From: Bolinopsis microptera | Lineage: Eukaryota > Ctenophora > Tentaculata > Lobata > Bolinopsidae | Assembly (NCBI RefSeq): GCF_026151205.1 | Contig: NC_087079.1 | Span: 12,390,635-12,454,634, forward strand | DNA: 64,000 nt | Direction: 5' to 3' | Shown: positions 11,583 to 23,176 of the stretch, piece by piece | How the letters are laid out: each line of letters opens with the position of its first letter | How positions within the stretch are numbered: position 1 is the stretch's first letter | The notes under the pieces: model-generated | Database searches by the model: none | What the model was told of the DNA's origin: nothing | What the model saw: the letters and a program-made list of their open reading frames with translations, nothing else | Made by a program: the position numbers and the translations under genes

Positions 11583-12855
11583 GATAGTCAAGTTATTTAT
11601 AGTTGCAAGTTTCAGCAGGACCGCTGACAAGCAGCTTTTAAGATTCGAAGTACCCTTTTAGGGATGGTTCGCTTTATTTGAATATGGATAAGTGTCAAAG
11701 TGTGTGCGGTGTGTTCACAATACAATAGTTTGCATTTTCATTCACAGGAAATTCCTTTCGAAATCTGATGGACCTCATAAACGTCTAGTAATACCAATTA
11801 ATGACAAATACAAACTTTGCTTGTTGAACGTCCGAATTCATTCTATGTTTAATCGCACACATTAATTGCATTTCCAAGATTAATCATAAATTTCAGATGA
11901 ACCCCTTCGGTCCCTCCAAATTTTAGGAACAACAACTTACTCCATTGTGCATGGCACTTGGGATGTTCCTAATCCACGTCTACCCTTGTTTTTTATATTC
12001 CATTTGCACTGGACATGCCGTGCAGGGAATAAGCTGCGTTTGCTTCTAAACTCCAATCATCTGCGACAGGTATGACAGCCAGTTGACGATCCAGAGACTC
12101 GCCCGCAACAAATTCTCTGCAAGTATAGTCCGAGTTAGTCAAGTAATTATACTTTTATAGTTAGCAAGTTATCAGCCGCTGGCAAGCATGGCTTAAGAGT
12201 TCGAAGTACCTTTAGGTATGGTCGCTTTTTAATTTGAATATTGGATAAGTGTCAAAGTGTGTGCGGGTGTGTTCACATACAATAGATGCATTTCATTACA
12301 GGAATTCCTTTCGAGCATCTGTGATTGGGACCCTCCATAAACGTATAGTATACCACATTATTGTACAAATACTAAAACTTTTGCTTGTGTGACGTACCCA
12401 GTAATTCAGTCTATGTTTATTCGGCACAACATTATTGCATTTCTAAGATTAACATAAATTTTCGGATGAACCCCTTCGGTCCCTCCAATTTTTAGGAAAC
12501 AACAACCTTAACACCAGTGCAGGCACTTTGGTGATGTTCCTGATCCAGCGGCTACCCCTTGCCACTGGACATGCCGTGCCAGGTAGAAGCTGCGTTTGCT
12601 GCTAAACTCCATCCATCTGCCGTACAGGGTTGACTAGCCGAGTTGACTGATCCAGAGGACTCGCCCGCAACACAATCTTCTGCAAGTATAGTCGAGTTTA
12701 TCAAGTATTAATACTTTTATAGTTGCAAGTTTCAGCCGCTGGCAAGCATGGCTTAAGATTCGAAGTACCCTTTTAGGGATGGTCGCTTATATTAATATTG
12801 GATAAGTGTCAAAGTGTGTGCGGGTGTGTTTCACATACCAAGTTGCATTCATTCT
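11583..12855. repeat. Tandem repeat of a unit of about 550 bp
   Basis: Two full units (about 11583-12127 and 12128-12690) and a partial third (to 12855) share the series AGATTCGAAGTACC, GTGTCAAAGTGTGTGCGG, TGAACCCCTTCGGTCCCTCC and CTGGACATGCCGTGC. Differences between units are mostly one-base indels, which may be sequencing noise. No protein frame runs through the unit. Confidence 0.7.
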
Positions 12856-13924
12856 GAGGTCCTAGCGTTCACCTAATGTCCGCTCTAACAAACAAAGTCC
12901 GGTATCAATTAATGTCCGTCCAAGTTAAAGTCCGTTTGAATTTTTTTTCAAAATTTGTTCCATTTCGAACTTTTGTCCAAATATGACAACTTTTAATTCA
13001 GATCCATTTCAATAGCTGATCACTATCTTGATCTAAATTTGTTTGCCCATAATCAATCTACGAGGGAACAATACAAAGCAATCACTTTTTTTATTCCTAA
13101 ATATACATTTCCGAAAACTAAGCTTTTGAGGTTATTTTAACGAGAAATAATTGGTAAATGAATATAACGACAATATTGTTTTATTCGAGCACATCATAGT
13201 GTCGTATGTTTAACGACGAAAAGGTTCTCCGTGGTCGCCGGAGCACATGAACAACTTTTCTAGTATAGATGTTTTTCAAGGGTCCACCTGACGGAAAAAG
13301 TCACGAAATTGATAGAACTCAACAACAATAGTTTATGAGCCTAGTTCCCGCCAACATGACTAACTTTGTTTCACATTTCAACCTCTAAATATTACGGAAA
13401 TCGATGTTGCCCAAGGACATTGTCCAGACGATGTTCTAGTTCATATTACTCCAGGGAGTAATGAAACAGATAAGTGCTGGGAAAGCTCCACGTTATGTTA
13501 AGGATAACCTAAGTTGTCTAATATAAAACTATTCACGCTGAATGGTGGTAAAAAGTTTCACTGAACTGCAAGGACAGGAGGTAGTTTGATAAAAAAATGT
13601 TTCCAAAAGCGGTTATTATACTGATGCGTTAACTTTAAGCATGGAATATTTATGCCCGAAAACCGCATTTGTGAAGATGATATGTGATATAAACAATAAA
13701 TCATGTACCACATATTTTAAACATGTTTTACTGATTAAAGACTGCTTTTCTGCTTACTGTATAAAAAATGGATTTAAAATCATTTTCTAAAATTTAAAAA
13801 ACGCTAAAAAACGATGAAAAAATTCAGATTTTTGATGGTTTTGATTGCCTTCTAGCGTTTTCAAATATGTCCATCACACCTTATACCGTTCAAGTAATGT
13901 CCGACTAAATAAGGTCAGATAAGG
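12856..13924 (+). mobile_element. GGACATTA foldback family (F), copy 2
   Basis: Same orientation and core as copy 1. It begins CTAGCGTTCACCTAATGTCCG and runs to AAGGTCAGATAAGG. Indels relative to copy 1 are frequent. Non-coding. Confidence 0.7.
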
Positions 13925-15330
13925 TAGTTCAAGAGCTAGTCCCCCGCCATCAAGACAAACTTGTTCCAGCCTCTAGATAATACGTTAAACTTGTTGACGA
14001 ATTGACATGGAAATTTGTCGACGTTGTTAAAGTTCATATTACTCAGTGGAAGGTAAAGAAAACAGTGCTATGAAAGCTCCTTGTGATGTTTAGGATAACC
14101 AAAAATTTCTGGATAAAAACCACTTCACACCGAATGTCTTGAAAAAGTTAACACTGAAAATTTAAATGGCAGGACCGGGGTAGTTGATAAAAAAGGTTTC
14201 CATAAAACAAAAAATCACTGATGCTTTTAAGCATGGACTATTTCATGCACGAAACCCCATTTCATGAAGATGATATGTGATATAAGACATAGATCATGTA
14301 CCATATTTTAAACATTTTTGCTGCTTCACGACTTTTTTTTCTTGCTTACTGGTATAAAAATGGATTTAAAATCATTTAGCAGGGTGAAATAAAAAACTTT
14401 TAATAAAATGAAAAAAAAATGAGGATTTTTGATGGTTACCTTATCGACCTTATTTTGGACGGAAATTACATGAACGGACATAATTATGAACGGTACATTA
14501 ATATGATCGCTAGAAGGCAATCAAAAATCATCAAAAATCCCGAATTTTTTTTCATTTTTTGTAACGATTTTTATTTCAGCAAATGGATTATAAATCCATT
14601 TTTCATACAGTAAGTAAGAAAAGCAGTCGTTAAGCAGTAAAATTTAAAATATTGTGTAACATGATCAGTGCAGTGTCTAATATCACTATCATCTCATCAA
14701 ATGGGTTTTCGTGCATGAAATAGGCCATGCTTAAAGCATCAGTGATTTCAAGTATATTGGAAACCTTTTTATAATCAATCTACCCAGGACCCTTAGCATT
14801 TCCAGTGTTAACTTTTACAAGCCATTTCGGCGGTAAGTGGTTTATCTTTAGACAACTTTAGGTTAAACCTTAACATCACGTGGAGCTTTCCAGCCCTGTT
14901 TCGTTACCTCCCCCTGAGTAATATGAACTATACCAACGGTCGGACATGTCCTTGGCAACATGACGATTTACCGTAATCATCTAGAGGGCTGGAACAATTT
15001 TGTCATGTTGGCGGACGTATCTCTTGACTTATGTTGTTGAGGCTATATTTCGTTGACTATTCCCGCCAAGTGACCCTTGAAAACATCATATACGAGTAGA
15101 GTTTTCTGTGCCTATCCGGCAGACCAAGAAGAACCTTTCCGACGTTAACTACGGCACAATAAAGTTCTCATAGTTGTAATATTCTGGACAAAAGTTCGAA
15201 ATGAAAAGTTTTTGAACAATTTCAGCGGACTTTAGTTTGGACGGACATTAATTGAACGGACTTTTATTTGAACGACATTAAGATGAACGCTAGAGCCTCC
15301 AGCGTTCAGGTATGTCCGTTCAAATAAAGA
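13925..15330. mobile_element. Family F copies 3 and 4 arranged head to head
   Basis: Positions 13925-14500 repeat the second half of the F core in forward orientation. From about 14440 to 15320 a nearly full core follows in reverse, so the two form a large imperfect palindrome around 14470. The reverse copy ends in the half-site array GGACATTAATTGAACGGAC with GAACGCTAG. Non-coding. Confidence 0.7.
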
Positions 15331-16085
15331 CTCGATAAGGTATGTTTTTGAATGCCTTCTACGTTCAATCATGGTCCGATCAGGTATATAATTCATATCA
15401 TATATACATATATAGTTTAATTTTAGACTACCTCTTTTGAGAAAGCCCTGTAACCGTCCAGACTAATTCCTTGGAATCTCATGATTCAATAGCTATGGAA
15501 CTGTGCCTATTTCCAATTATTTGCCCACTACTGTGATGTACAATTCTGACATCAAACGTGTAAAGAATGACCCCCATTGCCATCTATTGTTAGGCCTTAG
15601 TTCGTCGTTAAAAGAAACGTTCAGATCTTTTCAGTTTCACTCGGTATGGCTGCGGACAATTTTTAATGTGCCTGAAGCCAGCAGCCGTTGGATGTATGAC
15701 CATCCTAATCGTTAAATTGAATATAGAACATTCCGTTTCTTTATCATCCTGTTCAGAAAAAATAATTTATGTTTCATTTTCGGCCCAAACGCTATCATTT
15801 AAATTGTATCCCGCACATCTACAATTCCAGTTTGATTATAATAACACTAGCTCCGTAATTGTTGGTGATTTGTGTCTGCAAGCGATCCAGTCTTCGTCCA
15901 TCCCAGCCCGCTCACCTTGGGATCTGATGGGGAGTTGTTTTCACATAAATAAATTATATTTGGTCCATTTACATTTAACTTATACGTGAGTTTGAATTTA
16001 TTTTATGATACAAAATTTAGTTTAAATATAACCGTAAGTTAAATTCTGTCAAAAACTAATAAAGTGGAAAAAAGTCACACCATTA
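15331..16085. other. Unassigned sequence
   Basis: Two short plus-strand frames overlap here (about 15503-15989). I see no family resemblance, splice structure or start context that supports either one. Confidence 0.4.
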
Positions 16086-16585
16086 TACGGTAACAACCCG
16101 GTAGGGAAAACAAGAAAAGGAAGACGCGAAGACTGGAAGATAGAACATGGGGAAAACGGTAAGACGGAAGACGGGAAGACAGGAAACGGGAAGACGGGAA
16201 GACGGAAGACGGGAAGACAGGAAGACGGGAAAGAACGGGGAAGACGGTAAGACAGAAAGAGGGAAGACGGAAGACGGGAAGACGGAAGACGGGAAACGAA
16301 GACGGGAGAATGGAAGACAAAGACGGGAAACAAGAAATGTGAAGACGGGAAACAGGTAGACAGGAAGACCAGGAAGGACGGTAAGAACGGGAAGACGGAA
16401 GACGGGAAACGGGAAGACGGGAAGACGGGAAGACGGGAAGACGGAAGAACGGGAAGACGGGAAGAACGGAAACGGGAAGGACGTGGAAGACGGGAAGACG
16501 GGAAGACGGGAAAACGTGAAGACGTAAACGGAAGACGGGAAGACCGGGAAGACGGGAAGAACGTGAAGACGGGAAGACGAGACCC
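16086..16585. repeat. Purine-only minisatellite, GGGAAGAC-type unit
   Basis: The plus strand is nearly all G and A, built from variants of GGGAAGAC and GGAAGAC. The complementary strand is pyrimidine-rich and reads through in all frames, producing spurious Ser/Pro/Arg-rich translations. A tract like this can form triplex DNA. Confidence 0.9.
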
Positions 16586-16718
16586 TGAACAGTGAAATTT
16601 TGGAGCATTGCTCCTTAGAACTCTACATTTTGAATTTATAAGAAAACAGAAATATAACTTTAATTGATTTTTATTAAGATAAGGCCCAAACAGCTGGACT
16701 AAATAACTAAATTCGTAC

Positions 16719-16780
16719 CTGATTTTGCTTGGTCTAACCAAGGATGCAAGAAAAAGCATCACTGCCACTAAATGAATCAT
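16719..16780 (-). CDS. Possible orphan signal-peptide exon
   Basis: Reading leftward from 16780, ATG opens a hydrophobic leader (MIHLVAVMLFLASL, then VRPSKI) that runs into a good donor, CAG|GTACGA, at 16719/16718. This looks like the first coding exon of a secreted or membrane protein. The next sequence in that direction is the purine minisatellite, and I found no following exon. It may be a remnant, or its partner exons may lie beyond the repeats. Confidence 0.3.
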
Positions 16781-16799
16781 TTCCACGTTTTTCTAGAGG

Positions 16800-18130
16800 G
16801 GGTTTTCTTTTTTTGTTTGTCTCCTATCTAAAAGTAGAACAGCGAGCATACTTAAAGTACTTAAAGATACGAGTAACACAAATTGGATCCTAATAAAAGG
16901 ATGAGGCACTGCTGAAAAAAATCAAGGTCTAATGACACGATAAAGCTTCAACATATTTGTCAACGTCAGCAGCTTTAAGAGGAGCCTGTTCCAGGTGCCG
17001 GACATCCATGGATCTCCAATTACAGTCATCTGCTGCTGGCCTCAATAATAAGTAACCCACGCAGGGACAATTCATGTTTATTTACTGCACGGAACAATCA
17101 TATTTGAAAATTTAAAAAGACAATACCTAATAGCGACCATATAATAGAAAATACATAAATGAAATAATGAAAGTGAATGTAATCATATTTACTAGTTTTC
17201 ATTTCAGGATATATGTTGCGTATGAATAACCTATTTGATACAGCATTATAAAAGACAGTTAGTAAAAATAAAACTAGCAACTACAATAAAAATGGGCGAC
17301 CTTTCCGACCTCATCGATCAAGTCAAAGACACGTCAAACCCCTCTGTCTCTAACTTGTATGCAAGTTTTTAGACTCAGTGACAATCCACTGATCCAGCTT
17401 AAATTCCCAACCGAGACATACTGAATCAGATTAAACTTAATAATCTTTAATAATATCTTTCCCGGAACCGCACAGATAAACCCTATGCTCAGAAGCTAGA
17501 TTATTGATTCAATTTCTCCTAATCATGATCCTCCCATTTACTGGCGCTCTGATCTGATCTAACCCCATATACACTTATACTTCTAGATTCCTCGCATTTT
17601 TTGATAACCTCTACTCCTAGATTCCTCGCATTTTTTGATAACATTTACCTTCTAGAATTGAAAGAGAAATTGACCAAGCGGACCCCCAGAAGAGAGTACT
17701 TCTAGATTCTTCGCTATTTTTTAATTTACATGATAAACATTTGTCTCTACTATACTACTACTAGTAAAAAATCAAGTCTTTCAGAAGCTTAATTATTAGG
17801 GTAACATACGTTTCCATAAACCAGGAACCTGATCAGGCAAGATGACAAAACATAAGAAAATAATATTAATTAATCTGCCTTATTTAATCCTATTAGTAAT
17901 AAAATTGGGGTCCTAAAGAACTATTTTTACGAGTCAAATTTCTGTTTTCCTAATCCTTCTTAGGCCAAACCAGTAAAGGAAATGAATGTTTGAAAACTTC
18001 CATCAATAATCCAGAATTATGCGAGGCAGCAATGAACCTTGGGATCGTTCACAAATACGTAATCAGATCACCGGGCCCCGAGGGGGGAGGGAGGTTTCCA
18101 AATGATTACGCCTAATGTAATTTTGGGGGC
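16800..18130. other. Mostly unassigned, with a TATA box and micro-ORF
   Basis: A TATAAAAG at 17247-17254 precedes an ATG at 17292 that opens a 26-codon frame ending at 17372 and starting MGDLSDLIDQVKD. No acceptable second exon was found. A 35-bp unit (CTAGATTCCTCGCATTTTTT) is tandemly duplicated at 17583-17650. The rest is unassigned. Confidence 0.3.
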
Positions 18131-18134
18131 ACAA

Positions 18135-18615
18135 TAACTACCTAATGAACGACATAATTATGAACGGACATTAATAATGAACGCAAAAAGGCATTCAAAA
18201 TCATCAAAAAACCGAATTTTTTTCATTTTTTGTAACGTTTTTTTAATTCAGCACATGATTTATAAATCCATTATTTATACAAGTTAAGTAAGAAAAAAAG
18301 CAATCGGTTAAGCAGTAAAAATGTTTAAATATGTGTACAAGATCAGTGCAAGTGCTAATACACATAGCATCTTCATCAAATGGGTTTTCGTACTCAAATA
18401 TCCATGCTTAAACATTTATAAGCTTTAGGAAATCTTTTTTTAATCAAACTACCCCGGTCCTGCATTTCGGTGTTAAAAATTTGCAAGCCATTCGGCGTAA
18501 AGAAAGTGGTTTTTATCTTACTTAGAAAACTTAGGTTAACCTTAACATCCCGTTGGAGCTTTCCTAGCACTGTATCCATTACACATTATTACCTCCCCTG
18601 TTAATATTAACTAAA
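18135..18615 (-). mobile_element. Family F, partial reverse copy 5
   Basis: It matches the reverse core from the half-site array (GGACATTAATAATGAACGC) through CCTCCCCTGTTAATATTAAC. The remainder of the core is absent. Confidence 0.65.
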
Positions 18616-18699
18616 AAACCAGGAACAAATCTTCAGAAAATGAGGCTGAGTAATCGTAAATTCCTAATTGGAGAATGCAAATTGCTGTTTGTTTACCAT

Positions 18700-20750
18700 A
18701 ATTTACGTAAGTACTTGATTCATTTCAGTCCGTTTGCGCCCCCAAACCCCCGGGGAAAAAGGCCAAGGGGCTCCCCCTCGGGACCCCACCAGGGGGGTTT
18801 CACCACAAAAAACCCCCCTCCCGCACTGGTTGGACGCGCCCGGCTCGCTTCGTTTTGCCAAAGGCCCCCCCAGGGCCCCAAAGCAAATACCTCGCTACGT
18901 CCCTGATATTCGATAACAACGTCGGACAGGCCCCTTGGAAAAAAAACGGTTAAAAGATTTTTGCAAGGCTTTAATTTTATTCACCTTTTTTTTCCCACTT
19001 CTTAATTTTAATTTTTATCTCACGCTCTATTTTAAAATTCAAACCCTTTTAAAATTCTTTTTTTTATTTTCTTGGGCCCTTTTTCAAAAATTATTAGTTT
19101 TTTACGACCCTTTTTTTATAAAAAAAGGGAAATTTTTTTGGGAAAAAGGACTTCAAAAATTTGTCCCCCCGTCGGGATTTGATTATTAGTTTTCGTTGTT
19201 ACGAGAGCGTTTATTTAGTAATAGTAAAATTTCCATTTTATGCCCAAAGGCTTGTTTAAATACAACTCGCCCAGCCTTCCCCCCTTTTTTTGTTTTTAAA
19301 CAACTGAGCCCCAAACTTTCGGGAATTTTTACTGATTTTTATGACTAAAAACCATATGACCATATTTGGGCAAAAAACCCCAAAATTTTTGACCCAAATT
19401 TTGGGCAAAAATTTAAAAGGCCCCAAATAAAAAATTTTTTTTAAATGAAACCAACTTTAAAGGGGAAGGGTTAGCCTATATTTTATACTAAAACCTTCTG
19501 TATAATTACCAGCTCAGTATCTTACCAAAACTTTTAACCCCCTGTGTTCAAATAATCGCAAAAAATGAAAAAAATTTGTCCATTGTTACCAGAAAGCAAT
19601 TTTGGGTCAGGGTTCTCAATTTAAAAAGGGCGGGCCCCAAAGTCTATATGTTTTTTCCAGAAACAATAATTTCTCAACAAAGTTAGTTATTTTGAACTCA
19701 AACTGAAGGTTTAAAAAAGATTTTAAAGGACTTTTAAATGCTGGGTTCTTTTTCGCTTTTCCCTAGTCTCATTTAGCTGTAGGTATACTACATCCCAAAC
19801 GTAGTCATTCCCAGGGAGTTTAACAAAAACAATTATAATTCACAAAAGGGAATTTGGGATGCAGGGCCCACTTTCCACAATCCAAAAGCCCAAAAGATGC
19901 TATTTCTGTCCCCCCAAAGGGGTAAAACATTAGGATGAAAAAATTAAACCAAAAATCGTATTTTAATGTCACATCCTAATAACCCAAACGGACCTTATTT
20001 GGAAAGGGACATTACTTTAATTTTAAACGGACATAATTAAATGAACGGAAAAATTAACATGAACCTCGAAGGCTTTCAAAACCATCAAAAACCCAAATTT
20101 TTTTTTTCTTTTTTTTGACTTTTTTTAATTTCAGCAAAGGGATTTTTTAAATCCATTTTTTTAACAGTATGTAAAAAAAGCACCCTTTAAGCATAAAAAA
20201 TTTTTTAAAAAAATGTGAAAATTTATAGAAAAGGGATTTTCCCTTATATTTAGGGTATGCTAGTCAAGCCCCTACCCACGAAGCACGAAGGGCGGGGCGT
20301 ACCGTAACAAGAAATAAAAAACAAAGTATTTTAAAAAGGGGAAAATTTTAAAAAAAAAAGGAAAAGAAAATACAAAGTAAACGAAACAATAAAAATTTCC
20401 CCCCTTTTCCCTTTTCCAAAAAAAATTGAGGGTGAAAATAGATCAAAACACGTTCTAATCCAAAGGGTAGTGCCCCCATTAAGACTGGCTACCTTTAAAT
20501 TCGAATCCCAAAAAAATTTAAAAGGGGCAACTCAGAATGGGGCTCCCACATCCGGCCCCGGGGATACCCCTCAAATCTCGTCACGCCATACGGGGCGTGG
20601 GGAAAAACCCGCATCTGCTTGTACCACGTGACTTGAAAGTCCCGCCAAAGCACTCCACTAGAAAGTCACCCGCGTCGCGAAAACCAACCACGGGCCCCTG
20701 GCTGTTACCCCCCCCAAGGGCAAAGTGAGGGGACGGCCTTTTTCAGACTT
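18700..20750. other. Probable low-quality sequence with homopolymer errors
   Basis: Here single bases have repeatedly been replaced by, or lost to, neighbouring homopolymers. The partial F copy at 19965-20200 shows this against the clean copy near 14440-14640: AAATGGATTATAAATCC has become AAAGGGATTTTTTAAATCC. Runs of C, G, A and T are inflated throughout. A GC-rich patch at 20530-20730 sits in the same stretch. Short frames here should not be trusted. Confidence 0.6.
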
Positions 20751-20929
20751 TTAAGTCGACAGTATTTTCTGCCCCAACCGATTTAAACAAAAAAATTTTT
20801 GTAACTCCCCAAATAACGAACATATAAAAACATTGGTTATTATATACCCGAAACACATACTAAATTATACGTCCCGTAAACGTTATACTAAAACTAAGAT
20901 ATCCTAAAAGATATCTCTAAATACCATAT

Positions 20930-21373
20930 TACAACAACATGATCAGTGTCTAATATCACATATCATCTTCATCAAATGGGTTTTCGTGCATGAAATAGTC
21001 CATGCTTAAACAAGGATCAGTGATTTCTAGCTTTATGGAAACCTTTTTTTATCAAACTACCCAGGTCCTGCATTTCAGGTTAACATTTAGTACAAGCCTT
21101 TCGGCGTGAAGTGGTTTTTATCTTAGACAACTTTAGGTTAACCTTAACATCACGTGGGGGCTTTCCTAGCACTGTTTTATTACCTCCCCTGAGTAATATG
21201 AACTATAACAAGACGTCGGACAATGTCCTTAGGCAACACGATTTACCGTAATATCTAGAGGCTGGAACAAGTTTTTCATGTTGGCGGTGACTAGCTTATG
21301 AACTATGTTGTTGAGTGCCAAAATTTCGGTGACTTTTCCGCCAAGTGACCCTTGAAAACATCATATACTAGTA
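20930..21373 (-). mobile_element. Family F, copy 7, left part of a split element
   Basis: A reverse core from TGATCAGTGTCTAATATCAC to CATCATATACTAGTA. The missing end reappears at 26884-27165 after the satellite block, with about 44 bp (21330-21373 and 26884-26928) present on both sides. Confidence 0.7.
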
Positions 21374-21650
21374 GAACTAGTGTTATATTTTAAGAGAATA
21401 TTTTTATGAAAAAAATGTCTCAATTGCCAAATTGCTTCCAGGCGTTTTGCACGACAAAATGTTCAAAAATGTTTGCCTTCGGCAAACTTAACTGTACGGT
21501 CCTACTACTATAGTATTGAAATTTATAAAACCTTTGATATTCTGACTGTGGCGCACAGAAAATAATTTCCTACAACCCCTGAATTATCTGATATTAACAT
21601 GATACATTGCGAGGTAATCTAGGGGTAGGACAGGAGGAATTAATTTTAGA

Positions 21651-22802
21651 TTTTACGGGAAATTGAATTAAAAATTGAATCAAGCTTTCTTGGAAACGCG
21701 TAGCTCAGTATGACCATGGGTTTAAGTATAGAGTATACCTTGCAAGTCACTATCAGGGTACCAACTACCACATTACGTTTTGAAAAATTAAAATTACATC
21801 TCCCCACGACATTTTACCTGGGGACCTCGAGGCTTCTCTGTTCATAAACAGATTAAATATATATTGGAATGACAATTGATAGCCGAGCGCCGCCCAGTAA
21901 CAAAATTTTGATAGTATTAATTTGTTTATAATTATATTTATATGCTCTCTCGTACCACAATTAGAAAGTCTATCATTTTACTCTTAGTTCCCAAAAATTG
22001 TTTCGACAAAAATTTTGGCGGGCCCTCTCGTAAATTAATGGCACATATAAATGTTTGCATTGCTTTGACACTTTTATTTGTCACTGACACTATACAATAT
22101 AGCATGCAGTACTTTTAGTTAAACTTAAATTATTTCATGTTCAATTCCATTGGAAATAGTTTTTCAACCAAAACCCAAAATTGGGTAATAATATGAAAGT
22201 GCATGGAACGTAACAAAAGTTTCCTTTTTCCAAATAAAAGGAACTGATATCAATTTAAATGACCGTTTCTGTACTAAACGCGAAATGTGAAGTGCAGTTA
22301 TGAGTGTTTTTTCAAATTATCTGGTATCCTGAGGATAAAAATAGCCGCAGAGATATATGTTTATCTTAGAAACATAGTAATATGTCCGCAGGCTAGGTTA
22401 TCGTCAAGGGAAGCATTACCTTACCGTAGATGTTTACTTAACGACTAGGAAAGATTCATAGATTCCTCTATAACTGGGTTAACTTCCGGTTACCTGATTA
22501 AGATTTGTATATGAAGTCTTGACCCCCATACCATTGTCGTGACCCCTATATCATCATGTCGTGACCCCCATACCGGGCATACCATTGTCATTTGTCGGTC
22601 CACTTAGTGTCGGGTGCAAACGTGAGGTAAAGTAAGATCATTTCCATAAATTTCAGAAATCTTCCAGAAATTTCAGAATGTTTAAGAGCTGTTCCACACC
22701 AATTATACAGTCTTAAAATATTTATTGATTCATTGAATCATTCAGTCGGCTAAGCTAATTTATCATTCGATCCCACCGCCAGTTCATTTCCGGACTTCAA
22801 CT
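21651..22802. repeat. Block C, left flank of the TCC satellite
   Basis: About 1150 bp repeated at 25692-26842 in the same orientation. It includes a diverged family M half-element (around 22150-22300) and a piece resembling the inverse of the B repeats (GAGCGCCGCCCAGT). The left copy lacks about 60 bp present in the right copy. No gene was seen in either. Confidence 0.85.
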
Positions 22803-23176
22803 TGTGTCAAACCCTCTAGTTCCATGGCCAAATAATACGGTAAAATAATTCGGGCAAATTTTATTTGTGAACAAAATTTATTCGGGTGACATGTTCCATG
22901 CCCAAATAATTTGCATGCGGAAATCGATACGCGTATCGGTTACGTCGGGTGAGATCGAGACTGCGACCACCCAAGTTTAAATTAGGATTAAAATTACCTA
23001 AACATCACGCAAACTAGTGTAACAACCAATGTGCAGAAGCAAATTAGTGTCCTTCATATATTTTCTATAAACTTTTTTGTGTAAATTTAAGAAAATAGGG
23101 TTGACATATCTAAATTAAGTTGTTTGAACTTTCATAGTCAAGAATAATTCCTTCGCAATTAAAATGTTTGACCAAC

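Noticed and set aside
16049..16786. A 245-codon Ser/Pro/Arg-rich minus-strand frame
   Set aside because: It exists because the GGGAAGAC minisatellite has no stops on that strand. Only its first 20 codons look like a real exon.
20530..20730. GC-rich patch with a 63-codon frame, considered as a gene or transferred DNA
   Set aside because: It lies in the stretch with homopolymer errors and has no recognisable content.
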